Assembly (NCBI GenBank): GCA_003567115.1
Contig: PXAP01000247.1
Location: 1-28,990, forward strand
DNA length: 28,990 bases
Origin: Bacteroidota bacterium
GTDB lineage: Bacteria; Bacteroidota; Bacteroidia; Bacteroidales; PUMT01
Direction of reading: 5' to 3'
Under the pieces are notes generated by a model that saw only the letters and a program-made list of their open reading frames with translations, searched no databases and had not been told where the DNA came from. Positions 1 through 7,449 of this stretch are shown piece by piece (within the stretch, counting starts at the first letter, position 1; each line of letters begins with the position of its first letter). Both the position numbers and the translations under genes were made by a program.

Positions 1-361
1 AGGCATCAAACCCGACGAAACAGTTTTCATCGGGAACTTCCACATCCCTGTTTTCTTTTAGTTCGTTTCTGCACCTGTCCAGTCTGTGCTGAAAAACATC
101 ACCGAGAGCAGCTATTTCAACACTGGGACCTGAATCCAGGAAGTTTATCGCAGCTCCTGTACCCCTGCTACCACAAGCAATTAATCCCGCTTTCAGAAGA
201 GGACCGTCAGGAGCCTGATCAGGAAATACAGGCGCAACATATTCGGGTTGCCTCCTGCAGGAGGCAACCACAGTACCAATGCCAAGGGCTCCCATGGCAC
301 TTATGGCAGCAGCATCACCAAGGAATTTGCGCCGGCTTAAAGCTTTTGTTTTTTTATACAT
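1..361 (-). CDS. Gfo/Idh/MocA-type oxidoreductase, Tat-exported lipoprotein (5' part only)
   Basis: Partial gene: the first 120 codons are present and the rest lies beyond position 1. Seen: a twin-arginine signal (SRRKFLG, residues 9-15), a small hydrophobic stretch, and a lipobox-like VASC ending at Cys35, which suggest Tat export and lipid anchoring. After a short linker comes a Rossmann-like start with a glycine-rich turn GSRGTG in the sixties, followed by a beta strand ending in ALGDV, as in NAD(P)-binding Gfo/Idh/MocA enzymes. Many Bacteroidota carry such Tat-exported dehydrogenase or glycosidase-like relatives acting on sugars, but the substrate cannot be told from this fragment. The start ATG at 361-359 is the first in frame and sits directly before the Tat motif. 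The leader contains the 70-bp element also found before the cytochrome-FGE gene, so the two may share control. Confidence 0.8.
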   Translation of the reverse strand, partial: MYKKTKALSRRKFLGDAAAISAMGALGIGTVVASCRRQPEYVAPVFPDQAPDGPLLKAGLIACGSRGTGAAINFLDSGPSVEIAALGDVFQHRLDRCRNELKENRDVEVPDENCFVGFDA

Positions 362-461
362 TATGATTAGTTTTATGATTATAATGAGAATTATTAATTA
401 GGTGAGTCCATTATGAAAAAGTATTTGTCAAATACCACGAATAACTATTGTATTTAAGATC

Positions 462-531
462 TTTATATCAATGCATTAAAATTTGTGCTAATTAATTATT
501 TTGAATATCGTTGCTTTTAAACTGAACTCAT
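462..531 (-). repeat. Upstream repeat, copy A (paired with 2240-2311)
   Basis: A 70-bp block that matches 2240-2311. On the plus strand the left part, TTTATATCAATGCATTAAAA, differs from copy B at two positions, and the right end TTTTAAACTGAACTCAT is the same in both; the middle is poorly conserved. It lies 100 bp upstream of the start of the Gfo/Idh/MocA-like gene, the same distance as copy B from the cytochrome-FGE gene, which points to a regulatory or promoter element read on the minus strand rather than a random duplication. Confidence 0.75.
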
Positions 532-619
532 CGGGTCAATCAGGATTATTTCAGATATTTTCTTAAGCATAACTTTTTGTATGCCCCGGCTCAATGGGTT
601 CATCTGTTTATATCTGTTT

Positions 620-2140
620 CTAATCGTCTCCATCCCACTCACAGACAACCCGGAATCCCACTTCACTTGTATCAGTATACCACCATATGCTTTTGGGGAT
701 CTGGGGATCAGTGATCTGCCATGCAGCCGTCCTGGTAGGTTTCCGGACAGCCACCCTGACGTCGCTGGCATCTGAGCTGTATGATCCGCCTCTTATTACT
801 CTCTCAGATCCCGATTCCGGACCCTGCGGATCAACCACAACCTGATCTTCAGGGTACATTTCATAGGCTTCCTCCGCGTACCAGTCAGCGCAAAACTCAT
901 ACACATTTCCCAGCATATGTTTCAGTCCGAATGGATTGGGCCATACCGCCCCGGGCAGATGTGTCCGGGCCTGGCTGTTTTCATCGTATATAACGTAGGA
1001 ATTGATAACAGTTGTATCAGGCCCGAAAATACGGTTCAGTAAACGGTCGCGGGTGAAATCCCGGGGATTCCCCTCAAAAAAGTAAGGTCCGGTCGTACCC
1101 CCTCTTGCTGCATATTCCCATTCGGCTTCGGTAGGCAGTCTGTAGGTTTTGCCGGTTACAGCCGATAACCATTTGCAATATGTTTCTGCCGCATGCCAGG
1201 TCATGGTAATTGCAGGCCTCTGCCCCATGCCCCAACCCTGGTCAGGCAGACCCCAGGGGGGAGTGGGCCCTGTAATCGCATCGACCTCTCCCAGATTGGT
1301 TGCATATACATTATCCTGTCTTCCTTCCGCAGCTGTTGCATTATAAAAAGCCAGGAACTCATCCCAGCTCACCTGAACGCGACCCATGAAAAAAGGGCTG
1401 ACCTGTACTTCTCTTACAGGCCCCTCGTTATCATCCCGGTAAGGTTCATCGGGGGGACTGCCCATTTCAAATACCCCTCCCTGTATTGCAACCATGTCGA
1501 AGGAGACAGAAGTGCCTGGTATTTTCTCTTCAAAATCTTCAAAAACTTCAATTTGTGCTGGTTCAGTGAATATTTCCCGGTCGATATCCTCATCAACCCC
1601 GAATTCGATCCCCTCCTGGTCAAGCTCGGAATAATGGCCCGTATATAAATGGCAATTCAGGCAACTTAATTCATCCTCATGCTGCTCATAGTAGAGATGA
1701 GCCTGCTGTCCATCGGCTGAAAGCTCCATTGGAAAAAGGTTCTGATGGCATTTGATGCAAGATTCATCATAAACAAAATCCACCGCTTCCTGAACCGTCC
1801 TTTTTGCATCCCAGTTTATCGATTCCGGATCTTTGAATATCTGCCCGTACACATCCTTGGCCCCGTGCTTTGCCTTGGCCATCAGATACCTGATGTTGCC
1901 GGGAGGAGGAAGATGGCATTCGGCACACTGAACATAAATCCCTGTCCTGTTATCATAATGCGGAGCATTTCTCCATGATTCTTCTGCATGGGGATGAACA
2001 TGGCAGGCATAGCAAAACTCATTTGTCGATGTATAGCGTACCAGGCGTTCACCCAGGAAGAGAAACAGGGCGGTAAGTATAACCGGCAGTAATATAATGT
2101 ACTGTCTTCTGCGTTTAAAATATTTTCTTAGAATCATCAA
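620..2140 (-). CDS. Tetraheme NapC/NirT-like cytochrome c fused to an FGE-sulfatase-fold domain
   Basis: A 506-residue two-part protein. Residues about 13-30 form one membrane segment after a basic N-terminus. Four CxxCH haem motifs follow at Cys43, Cys72, Cys128 and Cys160, the count and N-terminal placement of NapC/NirT/NrfH quinol dehydrogenases, which pass electrons from the quinol pool to periplasmic partners. After an acidic linker (about 168-210) comes an FGE/SUMF1 fold, 216-502, with MGS near 226, the RLPTEAEWEYAARGG signature near 334, LGNVYEF near 410 and the terminal RVIRGGSY and GFRVVC blocks. The two copper-binding cysteines of true formylglycine-generating enzymes appear to be Ser456 and Val461 here, so sulfatase activation is unlikely. 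The FGE part would be periplasmic, perhaps structural or ligand-binding as in GldJ/GldK. It is flanked by spacers carrying the paired repeat. The domain calls are firm; the role is unknown. Confidence 0.88.
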   Translation of the reverse strand: MMILRKYFKRRRQYIILLPVILTALFLFLGERLVRYTSTNEFCYACHVHPHAEESWRNAPHYDNRTGIYVQCAECHLPPPGNIRYLMAKAKHGAKDVYGQIFKDPESINWDAKRTVQEAVDFVYDESCIKCHQNLFPMELSADGQQAHLYYEQHEDELSCLNCHLYTGHYSELDQEGIEFGVDEDIDREIFTEPAQIEVFEDFEEKIPGTSVSFDMVAIQGGVFEMGSPPDEPYRDDNEGPVREVQVSPFFMGRVQVSWDEFLAFYNATAAEGRQDNVYATNLGEVDAITGPTPPWGLPDQGWGMGQRPAITMTWHAAETYCKWLSAVTGKTYRLPTEAEWEYAARGGTTGPYFFEGNPRDFTRDRLLNRIFGPDTTVINSYVIYDENSQARTHLPGAVWPNPFGLKHMLGNVYEFCADWYAEEAYEMYPEDQVVVDPQGPESGSERVIRGGSYSSDASDVRVAVRKPTRTAAWQITDPQIPKSIWWYTDTSEVGFRVVCEWDGDD

Positions 2141-2239
2141 TTCATATTAATTCATGGAACATAATTATAATAATACATGAGCCTGGTATAAAAAGGATAA
2201 TTTTGATATGAATTTCATGAATGGTTGTTTTTATAAGCT

Positions 2240-2311
2240 TTTATATCAACGCATTACAATTTGCGTTTATATATTAATTTCCAGAATTTGTGCTTTTTAA
2301 ACTGAACTCAT
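2240..2311 (-). repeat. Upstream repeat, copy B (paired with 462-531)
   Basis: A 72-bp block matching copy A. Left block TTTATATCAACGCATTACAA, right block TTTTTAAACTGAACTCAT. Its near edge is 99 bp upstream of the ATG of the cytochrome-FGE gene. Conserved ends with a divergent middle suggest two protein-binding or promoter segments. Confidence 0.75.
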
Positions 2312-2341
2312 ACATATAATTATAATAAGCTGTAATCCTGT

Positions 2342-2362
2342 AAAAAACCTTTTCAGCAGGTT
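2342..2362 (-). terminator. Likely intrinsic terminator after the acyltransferase gene
   Basis: On the minus strand: stem AACCT, loop GCTGAAA, stem AGGTT, followed directly by a run of T. It is about 85 nt past the stop of the acyltransferase gene. The stem is short and only moderately stable, so termination may be partial. Confidence 0.5.
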
Positions 2363-2446
2363 GCTTGTCCAGGAGAGACAATCTTAAATCTTTCTGTCTG
2401 TACGCAATAATAAACATTTTTATAAAAAAACTGACTATAATCTCAT

Positions 2447-3811
2447 TTATTTTATCTTTTCTCCGGCAATATGAAAAACAGGCTCAATATCTTTTATGAT
2501 CTCCGATCTTAACCCGCAGATAAGACCGGCAAGCTTTTTGTCACGCCTGCAAGCACGGTTGAAATACATTTTATTCCTTAAATTTCTTAAAGACCGCAAA
2601 CATCCGCAGGCAGTCATACCTGTCAGGGGTGTTACAGCCAGAAGAGCAGCAGCTGTTAAAGGTGAAAAATATGAAAAAAGCAGCACAGCCAGAAAAATAT
2701 AGTTCACCGGTATAAGCACCATACCCAAAACAAACTTAAAGGAGCTTATAAACTGGGGGTCTTTTAGCTTTTTCAATACCAGGTGAATAATTATTAAAGT
2801 GATACTGTGCAACATAAAACCGGCAATGAGGAAAGGAAAGCACAATATATTCCTGAGCATTGAAAGGAATATTGCATTATTACCTGATTTTTCAAGGGAT
2901 TGCAGAGATATACCATGCTTTCTGAGCAATTCATCAAGCCTGCCGCTTTTTGTCCTCAATTCATCAGCCCTTTCCGGATACTTATTAAAATAATCATACA
3001 CAGCCCTGCAAAATACCCTTGAAACATAAAAGCTGTCAAACGACCCGGAGAATCTGTCCTCAAGCCGTTTACTCAATACTGCACTTCCGGTATCAATTAA
3101 AAGTTTATCCTTATCGTAATTCCGCTCATCTTTAACATTAATCATTAAAGTACCCATTGCTTCTGCCAGATCCTTTTTCATTGCATTTATCCCTTTTTGC
3201 GGGTGCCGGGAGTAAAGGTCAAGATACCCGGCTACTGACAGTGGTTTACCATAAGTTACCGCAAGTTTTCCGAATATTCCGGAAGGATTACTGTAATCCA
3301 GTCCTACAGGAACTATTTTAACACCAAGCTGATAATTACAGGTTTCTTCAGCTCTGAAAGCAATACGGAAAATTCCTTTTTTCAGGCTCCTCAGACTCTT
3401 TTGCTCTCCGTGGCCGCCCTCAGGCATGATTCCGATGCATCCGCCTGTTGCAAGCACTGACGTAGTTTTTTCAAATGTATACTCATTTTGGCCCATGGCT
3501 TCAACACCATCTCTGATACGGTAAACAGGCATTATTTTCAGAAACAGCAGAATCCTCGCGATCAGGGGGTTTCTGAAAATATCGGCCCTGGCAAGATACA
3601 CCGGCTGATATTTGCAGGTCATAATAACAGCAAGAGCATCCATAAGGGCATTCTGATGATTAGCTGCAAATATCAGCTTCCCTCCGTCCGGAATATTTTC
3701 CCTTCCCGAGATATATATTTTCCGGTAATAGACGGAAAAAGCAATACTTCCCAGATATTTCAAAAGGCCATACTTCCATGACCAGTGGCCTGGGTTACTG
3801 TCATGATCCAT
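2447..3811 (-). CDS. Lysophospholipid / glycerol-phosphate acyltransferase (PlsC-like) with C-terminal membrane segments
   Basis: Transfers an acyl chain to a lysophospholipid or glycerol-phosphate at the inner membrane. Seen in 454 residues: catalytic motif NHQNALMD (His52 to Asp58, the HX5D spacing found in this branch), a second block around Arg98-Arg100, and the phosphate-binding PEGGHGE at 130-136. The last third is not catalytic: two hydrophobic stretches near 318-345 and 365-400 should anchor the enzyme, and a basic tail follows. Most PlsC proteins are about 240 residues, so this is the long form common in Bacteroidota. Its exact acyl acceptor cannot be read from sequence. It is transcribed alone; a GC-rich palindrome lies just upstream of its start. 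Confidence 0.87.
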   Translation of the reverse strand: MDHDSNPGHWSWKYGLLKYLGSIAFSVYYRKIYISGRENIPDGGKLIFAANHQNALMDALAVIMTCKYQPVYLARADIFRNPLIARILLFLKIMPVYRIRDGVEAMGQNEYTFEKTTSVLATGGCIGIMPEGGHGEQKSLRSLKKGIFRIAFRAEETCNYQLGVKIVPVGLDYSNPSGIFGKLAVTYGKPLSVAGYLDLYSRHPQKGINAMKKDLAEAMGTLMINVKDERNYDKDKLLIDTGSAVLSKRLEDRFSGSFDSFYVSRVFCRAVYDYFNKYPERADELRTKSGRLDELLRKHGISLQSLEKSGNNAIFLSMLRNILCFPFLIAGFMLHSITLIIIHLVLKKLKDPQFISSFKFVLGMVLIPVNYIFLAVLLFSYFSPLTAAALLAVTPLTGMTACGCLRSLRNLRNKMYFNRACRRDKKLAGLICGLRSEIIKDIEPVFHIAGEKIK

Positions 3812-4274
3812 AATAAAAAATTAATATCCTCCCCCCGGGAGGATTTAATAAATGAGGTTAGGTTCCGGCAATTGTATGTCGAACCGGCAAGATAATTATT
3901 ATTTAAAGAAAAGCAATTTGCTGATCCGGTACACATTTTCCGCTCTTATGTAACTTCATATTAAAGTTATTCTTTATGGGGCTGTATTGCCCGAAATTTT
4001 CAGACTATCCTATAACACTTTGACTAACTTACTGGTTTTCCCGTAATATTATTTGATGCTTTGAACACACATTCCATATTCAGTAAAATGTCCGTTGAAT
4101 ATACCACTGTAACTTTTATCTGGTCCGTGCTTATTTCCTGATTTAAAAAAAATCTTCTACATTTACGGAAGGTAAAAGGTGCAATTTTCCGGTAAAATAA
4201 TATGGCTCCGTATGTTATCTGTTTATTTAACAAAAATTGCCCGGATACCGGCAAATAGCTGAATAATAAAAATC
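3812..4274. other. 463-bp divergent spacer between the acyltransferase and DUF3078 genes
   Basis: AT-rich, presumably holding promoters for both flanking genes. The one clear structure is the perfect palindrome at 3826-3844. A 76-codon minus-strand frame (4024-4254) has no recognisable features and I do not call it a gene. No exact TAnnTTTG box was found on either strand. Confidence 0.6.
3826..3844. promoter_or_regulatory. GC-rich hairpin 14 bp upstream of the acyltransferase start
   Basis: Perfect 8-bp inverted repeat ATCCTCCC / GGGAGGAT around a CCC loop, in an otherwise AT-rich spacer. Read on the minus strand, the hairpin is followed by TATTAATTTTTTATT and then the ATG, which resembles a terminator/attenuator with a U-rich tail in the mRNA leader. 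It also buries a GGAGGA sequence that could act as a weak ribosome binding site, although that lies rather far from the ATG. Confidence 0.5.
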
Positions 4275-5408
4275 ATGAGTAACCTGGGATATATTCTGGC
4301 ACTTACCGGTTTTTTACAAATCCTGAGTGCATTAAACGTTAATTCAACTGAAAATGTTTTCTGCCATACAACTACAAGTCAAATGGCAGATACAAAATAT
4401 ACCCGGAGTTTGGGCTATGCAGCCCTAACCGAAAATGATACCATCATTAACGATACCATTATTCTGAATGATACCATCATTAACGACACGGTTTCAATAA
4501 ACGATACCATTACGCTGAATGATACCATCAGTTTAAATGATACAATTCAGCTAAATGATACCCTGTCAACCCCCATACCGGCAGAGGAGGAAGAACCGGA
4601 GCCTTCGAACTGGGATCAGGGCATCCGCCTATCCTTTACCTTATCACAGATCTCGCTTTCCAACTGGTCTGGCGGGGGGCAGAGTTCAGCATCCTTTTCT
4701 TCCTACGCCAATGCTTTTATGAATTACAAAACTCCCGATGACAGAATAACCTGGGAAAACAGCCTCGATGTGGACTATGGCTTGATTAACCAGGAGCACA
4801 GAAGAACGGTAAAGAGCGATGACAAAATTGATTTTTCAACACAATTTGGCCGCATGGCCTCTGAAAGATGGTCTTACAGTTCCCTGCTGAGTTTCCGCAC
4901 CCAAATGGCACCGGGCTATAAATCTCCTGGTGATACTGTTAAAATATCAAATTTTATGGCTCCTGCCTATCTTAATATCTCATTAGGTATGGATCATAAA
5001 TTTGATGAAAACATTACTTTTTATCTTTCACCGCTTGCAGGCAGGGTAACCTATGTGCTGGACGAAGAGCTCTCGGAGGAAGGATCGTTCGGGGTTGAGA
5101 AAGGTGAAACCAGAAGGAACGAGTTTGGAGGTTTCATAAGAGCCCGGTTCCGGGCCACTCTTATCGAAAACATAGATGTTAATTCCAGGTTGGAATTATT
5201 TTCCAATTATCTGGATAAGCCACAGAATTTAAATATTGATATGACCACACGGATTACCATGGAGATAACCCGTTTTATAACTGCAAACCTGTTAATTCAG
5301 ATGAAGTACGATGATGACCACAAAATAAGGATCGACGAAGATACGGTTATAGGCCCCAGGCTGCAGTTAAAACAGGTGTTTGGACTGGGTCTTTCTTTCA
5401 GGATCTGA
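4275..5408 (+). CDS. DUF3078-family envelope protein with an Asn-Asp-Thr repeat linker
   Basis: A 377-residue protein recognised by the DUF3078 core from about residue 112 (SNWDQGIRLSFTLSQ, then NWSGGG and the ITWENSLDVDYGL block). These are Bacteroidota proteins of unknown function, probably outer-membrane beta-barrels: the region after 112 alternates polar and hydrophobic residues and ends in LSFRI. The first 20 residues are hydrophobic and may be a signal peptide, though with little positive charge. Residues 54-97 contain eight NDT units separated by two or three aliphatic or small residues, then a short acidic PAEEEEPEP linker. Each NDT is followed by I, V or L, so each fits the Bacteroides O-glycosylation motif. 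The downstream neighbour is a DUF2279 gene, 79 bp away on the same strand. Confidence 0.82.
   Translation: MSNLGYILALTGFLQILSALNVNSTENVFCHTTTSQMADTKYTRSLGYAALTENDTIINDTIILNDTIINDTVSINDTITLNDTISLNDTIQLNDTLSTPIPAEEEEPEPSNWDQGIRLSFTLSQISLSNWSGGGQSSASFSSYANAFMNYKTPDDRITWENSLDVDYGLINQEHRRTVKSDDKIDFSTQFGRMASERWSYSSLLSFRTQMAPGYKSPGDTVKISNFMAPAYLNISLGMDHKFDENITFYLSPLAGRVTYVLDEELSEEGSFGVEKGETRRNEFGGFIRARFRATLIENIDVNSRLELFSNYLDKPQNLNIDMTTRITMEITRFITANLLIQMKYDDDHKIRIDEDTVIGPRLQLKQVFGLGLSFRI
4434..4565 (+). repeat. In-gene repeat coding eight NDT units
   Basis: Near-repeats of AA(C/T)GA(T/C)AC followed by codons for Ile, Val or Leu, in units of 5 or 6 codons. The codons vary between units, so the protein pattern is held more strictly than the DNA, arguing for selection on the peptide rather than recent slippage. 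Confidence 0.85.
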
Positions 5409-5487
5409 ATCCCCCGAAATACAGGGATGTAAGTCAATCCTGCCATAAATAAACCTCTTATTATAGCAGTCTTCCAATATTGTACAG

Positions 5488-6423
5488 ATGAATTCTTTTT
5501 TATCCCCGAAAGGGAAAAAATTTTTTATCACCCTTGGCCTCTCAGCCCACTTCACAGTCAGGATCTTTGCCGGTGCCGACACCATTCCTGAAGACAGCAT
5601 CAACAAAAGCAGGCTCTGTTACACCCTGACAGCTTCAGCCGTAACATGGATCGGAACCATCATATTGCTTAATGAAGCATGGTACAAAGACTATCCGCGC
5701 TCTTCATTCCATTTTTACAATGACTGGGGTCAATGGTTCAATATGGATAAAACAGGCCATCTTATTTCTTCATATTCAATAAGCCTTGCCGGAATTTACC
5801 TGATGAACCGGACAGGTATGGAAAAGCAGAAAGCTGCATGGATCGGGGGATTGTACGGGCCTGTTTTCCTCTCGACCATAGAAATACTGGACGGTTTCTC
5901 TAAAGAGTGGGGCTTTTCAGTGCCCGACATGGCAGCCAATGCAGCCGGTTCTGCTCTTGCCGTTTCACAGGAATTGTTGCTGGAAGAGCAGGTGGCAAGG
6001 CTGAAATACTCATACCATGAAAGCGGGCTGGCAAAATACAGGCCCGGTGCCCTGGGAAGAAACCTGCCCGAGAAAATGCTCAAGGACTATAACGGACAGA
6101 CTCACTGGTTATCTTTGAATATAAATGCTTTAGGAGACCCCGGGGAAATTTTTCCCCCATGGCTCAATATTGCACTTGGTTACAGCGCATACGGAATGCT
6201 CGGAGGTTACTCCAATCCCCCGGTGACCAGCGGAAAAGAGCTGCCATATTTTGAGCGTTACAGGCAGTTTTATCTTGCCCCCGATATTGATCTTTCAAAA
6301 ATAGACGGCGGCCCGGAAATTATCCGTGTTTTGTTAAGGTGGCTCAACTTTTTTAAAATCCCTTCGCCTGCAATTGAATATAATGAGCGGGACGGATTCA
6401 GATTCCATCTGTTGTTTTTCTGA
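5488..6423 (+). CDS. DUF2279-family membrane protein
   Basis: A 311-residue protein of the DUF2279 type (the YfiM-like family of predicted envelope proteins). Seen: a hydrophobic N-terminal signal-like stretch (about 12-28), a second segment TWIGTIILLNEAWY (about 54-68), the conserved W-x-MDKTGH-x-x-SYS region near residue 90 and GFSVPDMAANAAGSA near 150, all typical of the family. The second half is soluble-looking and proline-rich. Function unknown; likely in the cell envelope. It follows the DUF3078 gene on the same strand and is convergent with the DUF4924 gene. Its last 27 bases are partly repeated 66 bp later, just after the stop. Confidence 0.8.
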   Translation: MNSFLSPKGKKFFITLGLSAHFTVRIFAGADTIPEDSINKSRLCYTLTASAVTWIGTIILLNEAWYKDYPRSSFHFYNDWGQWFNMDKTGHLISSYSISLAGIYLMNRTGMEKQKAAWIGGLYGPVFLSTIEILDGFSKEWGFSVPDMAANAAGSALAVSQELLLEEQVARLKYSYHESGLAKYRPGALGRNLPEKMLKDYNGQTHWLSLNINALGDPGEIFPPWLNIALGYSAYGMLGGYSNPPVTSGKELPYFERYRQFYLAPDIDLSKIDGGPEIIRVLLRWLNFFKIPSPAIEYNERDGFRFHLLFF

Positions 6424-6424
6424 C
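6396..6424 (+). repeat. 29-bp direct repeat, copy 1 (spans the DUF2279 stop codon)
   Basis: Matches 6462-6490 at 27 of 29 bases, with two adjacent mismatches. It contains CCATCTGTTGTTTTTCTGAC, which encodes the last residues and the stop of the DUF2279 gene. Confidence 0.85.
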
Positions 6425-6461
6425 AACAACCGACAAGATACATGAAGTGCCGGTTACCCCC

Positions 6462-6490
6462 ATTCAGGCTCCATCTGTTGTTTTTCTGAC
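6462..6490 (+). repeat. 29-bp direct repeat, copy 2
   Basis: Second copy, offset by 66 bp, lying in the convergent spacer and ending 4 bp from the stop of the DUF4924 gene on the other strand. It looks like a leftover of a small tandem duplication. Confidence 0.85.
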
Positions 6491-6493
6491 CCG

Positions 6494-7027
6494 CTACCGA
6501 CCCTCCTCATAAGCCTTGAATTTCAAGCTCAGAATCCCCAGAAATCTGATAAACAGCTCCATTGCCCGCGCTGTTTCCGGGGTAACCTTATCTTTCCGCA
6601 ACCGCATCATCATGTAAATATATACGGCGTTCAGGCATGTTTCTATCTCATTTTCCGTAGTCCGGTTCTGTTTTGCATCCATTTCACGTATAAGGGGAAG
6701 CACCCTGGCATACATGTCAGCATAGTCTGATTCGCCCGGCTGTTTAAGTAAAAAGTGATGATATCTATGGAGCTCGGCAATAATATTCTTAATAAACCGG
6801 ACATGCCCGGAACGTTCAACCTTCTCATTTTTCATCTGTTCAGCAATGTTTTCATACCACTCACGTATATCATTTCTAACCTGCAATGGATGATCATATT
6901 TCTGAATCAGCTCCCTGTCAAGTCGGTCGATATCAAAATCAAAGGCCCTTATGGTATCTTCCACCTGCCACATATACAAAATATATTCGGCAATATTGGA
7001 TTTTCTTTTCTCCCTGGATATAAGCAT
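6494..7027 (-). CDS. DUF4924-family protein
   Basis: A 177-residue, mostly helical, soluble protein of the Bacteroidota-specific DUF4924 family, recognised by its N-terminal REKRKSNIAEYILYMWQVED region and the alternating charged and aliphatic helices that follow. No catalytic motif, signal peptide or membrane segment is visible. The function is unknown. It starts 23 bp after the hslR stop, so the two are probably co-transcribed; the linkage to hslR and pth hints at a translation- or RNA-related job, but that is inference only. Confidence 0.78.
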   Translation of the reverse strand: MLISREKRKSNIAEYILYMWQVEDTIRAFDFDIDRLDRELIQKYDHPLQVRNDIREWYENIAEQMKNEKVERSGHVRFIKNIIAELHRYHHFLLKQPGESDYADMYARVLPLIREMDAKQNRTTENEIETCLNAVYIYMMMRLRKDKVTPETARAMELFIRFLGILSLKFKAYEEGR

Positions 7028-7050
7028 GAATTATATCTTTCAGATCCGGT

Positions 7051-7449
7051 TTAATCAGAATTGTTCAGCCTGTCAATAATTCTTCTTTCTTTTTTGGTTG
7101 GTCGTCCTGCACCCCTGTCACGCCTGGCAAAGACAACCACGTTCTTCTGCCTGGTTTTTTCCTTCTCTTCATCCGGAGTAAGATCTTCCAAATACCTGTC
7201 CACCATTTTGGCGGGCTGGCGATTCTCCGCCAGTTGCTTCACCCTGTAGGTGAAAAGTGCCGGCGGGCGCCGCAACTGTATTATATCCCCCTCCTTAATC
7301 ATACGTGAAGGCTTAACGGGTAGATCAGCGATCAGCACTCTTCCTTTTCTGCAGGCTTCGGATGACCTGGCCCGGGTTTTAAATAATCTTACTGCCCACA
7401 GCCATTTATCCACACGAAGTTCAGATCTTTCAGTTTTTTTCGTCTCCAT
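7051..7449 (-). CDS. hslR: S4-domain RNA-binding protein, Hsp15-like
   Basis: A 132-residue protein with an S4 RNA-binding domain at about residues 10-70 (LRVDKWLWAVRLFKTR, then the CRKGRVLI strand-turn and KPSRMIKEGDII) and a basic C-terminal tail with GRPTKKERR. This is the layout of Hsp15, which binds 50S subunits carrying a stalled peptidyl-tRNA and helps recycle them. It lies downstream of pth, which acts on the same kind of substrate, though a 358-bp spacer separates them. Start chosen at the ATG 9 codons before the S4 core. Confidence 0.9.
   Translation of the reverse strand: METKKTERSELRVDKWLWAVRLFKTRARSSEACRKGRVLIADLPVKPSRMIKEGDIIQLRRPPALFTYRVKQLAENRQPAKMVDRYLEDLTPDEEKEKTRQKNVVVFARRDRGAGRPTKKERRIIDRLNNSD

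Larger units (their letters stand above)
2141..2446. other. 306-bp spacer upstream of the cytochrome-FGE gene
   Basis: AT-rich DNA without a credible coding frame. It holds repeat copy B (2240-2311) and a minus-strand hairpin with a T-run (2342-2362). I see no exact Bacteroidota -7 box TAnnTTTG on the minus strand here. Confidence 0.7.

Noticed and set aside
567..584. Small hairpin GCATA / TATGC downstream of the cytochrome-FGE gene
   Set aside because: Only 5 bp and AT-rich, with no T-run on the minus strand; too weak to call a terminator.
216..620. FGE domain of the cytochrome fusion read as a sulfatase-maturing enzyme
   Set aside because: The two copper-binding cysteines appear replaced by Ser and Val, and no sulfatase gene is in the window. 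(Coordinates mark only the region next to the gene, whose body is 620-2140.)
4024..4254. 76-codon minus-strand frame in the spacer before the DUF3078 gene
   Set aside because: No recognisable domain, signal peptide or family; composition looks like translated AT-rich spacer, and it occupies the likely promoter region of the DUF3078 gene.
4434..4565. CRISPR-like or simple tandem repeat
   Set aside because: The repeat is in frame within a gene, units are 15-18 bp with varied codons and no spacers; it is a protein repeat.
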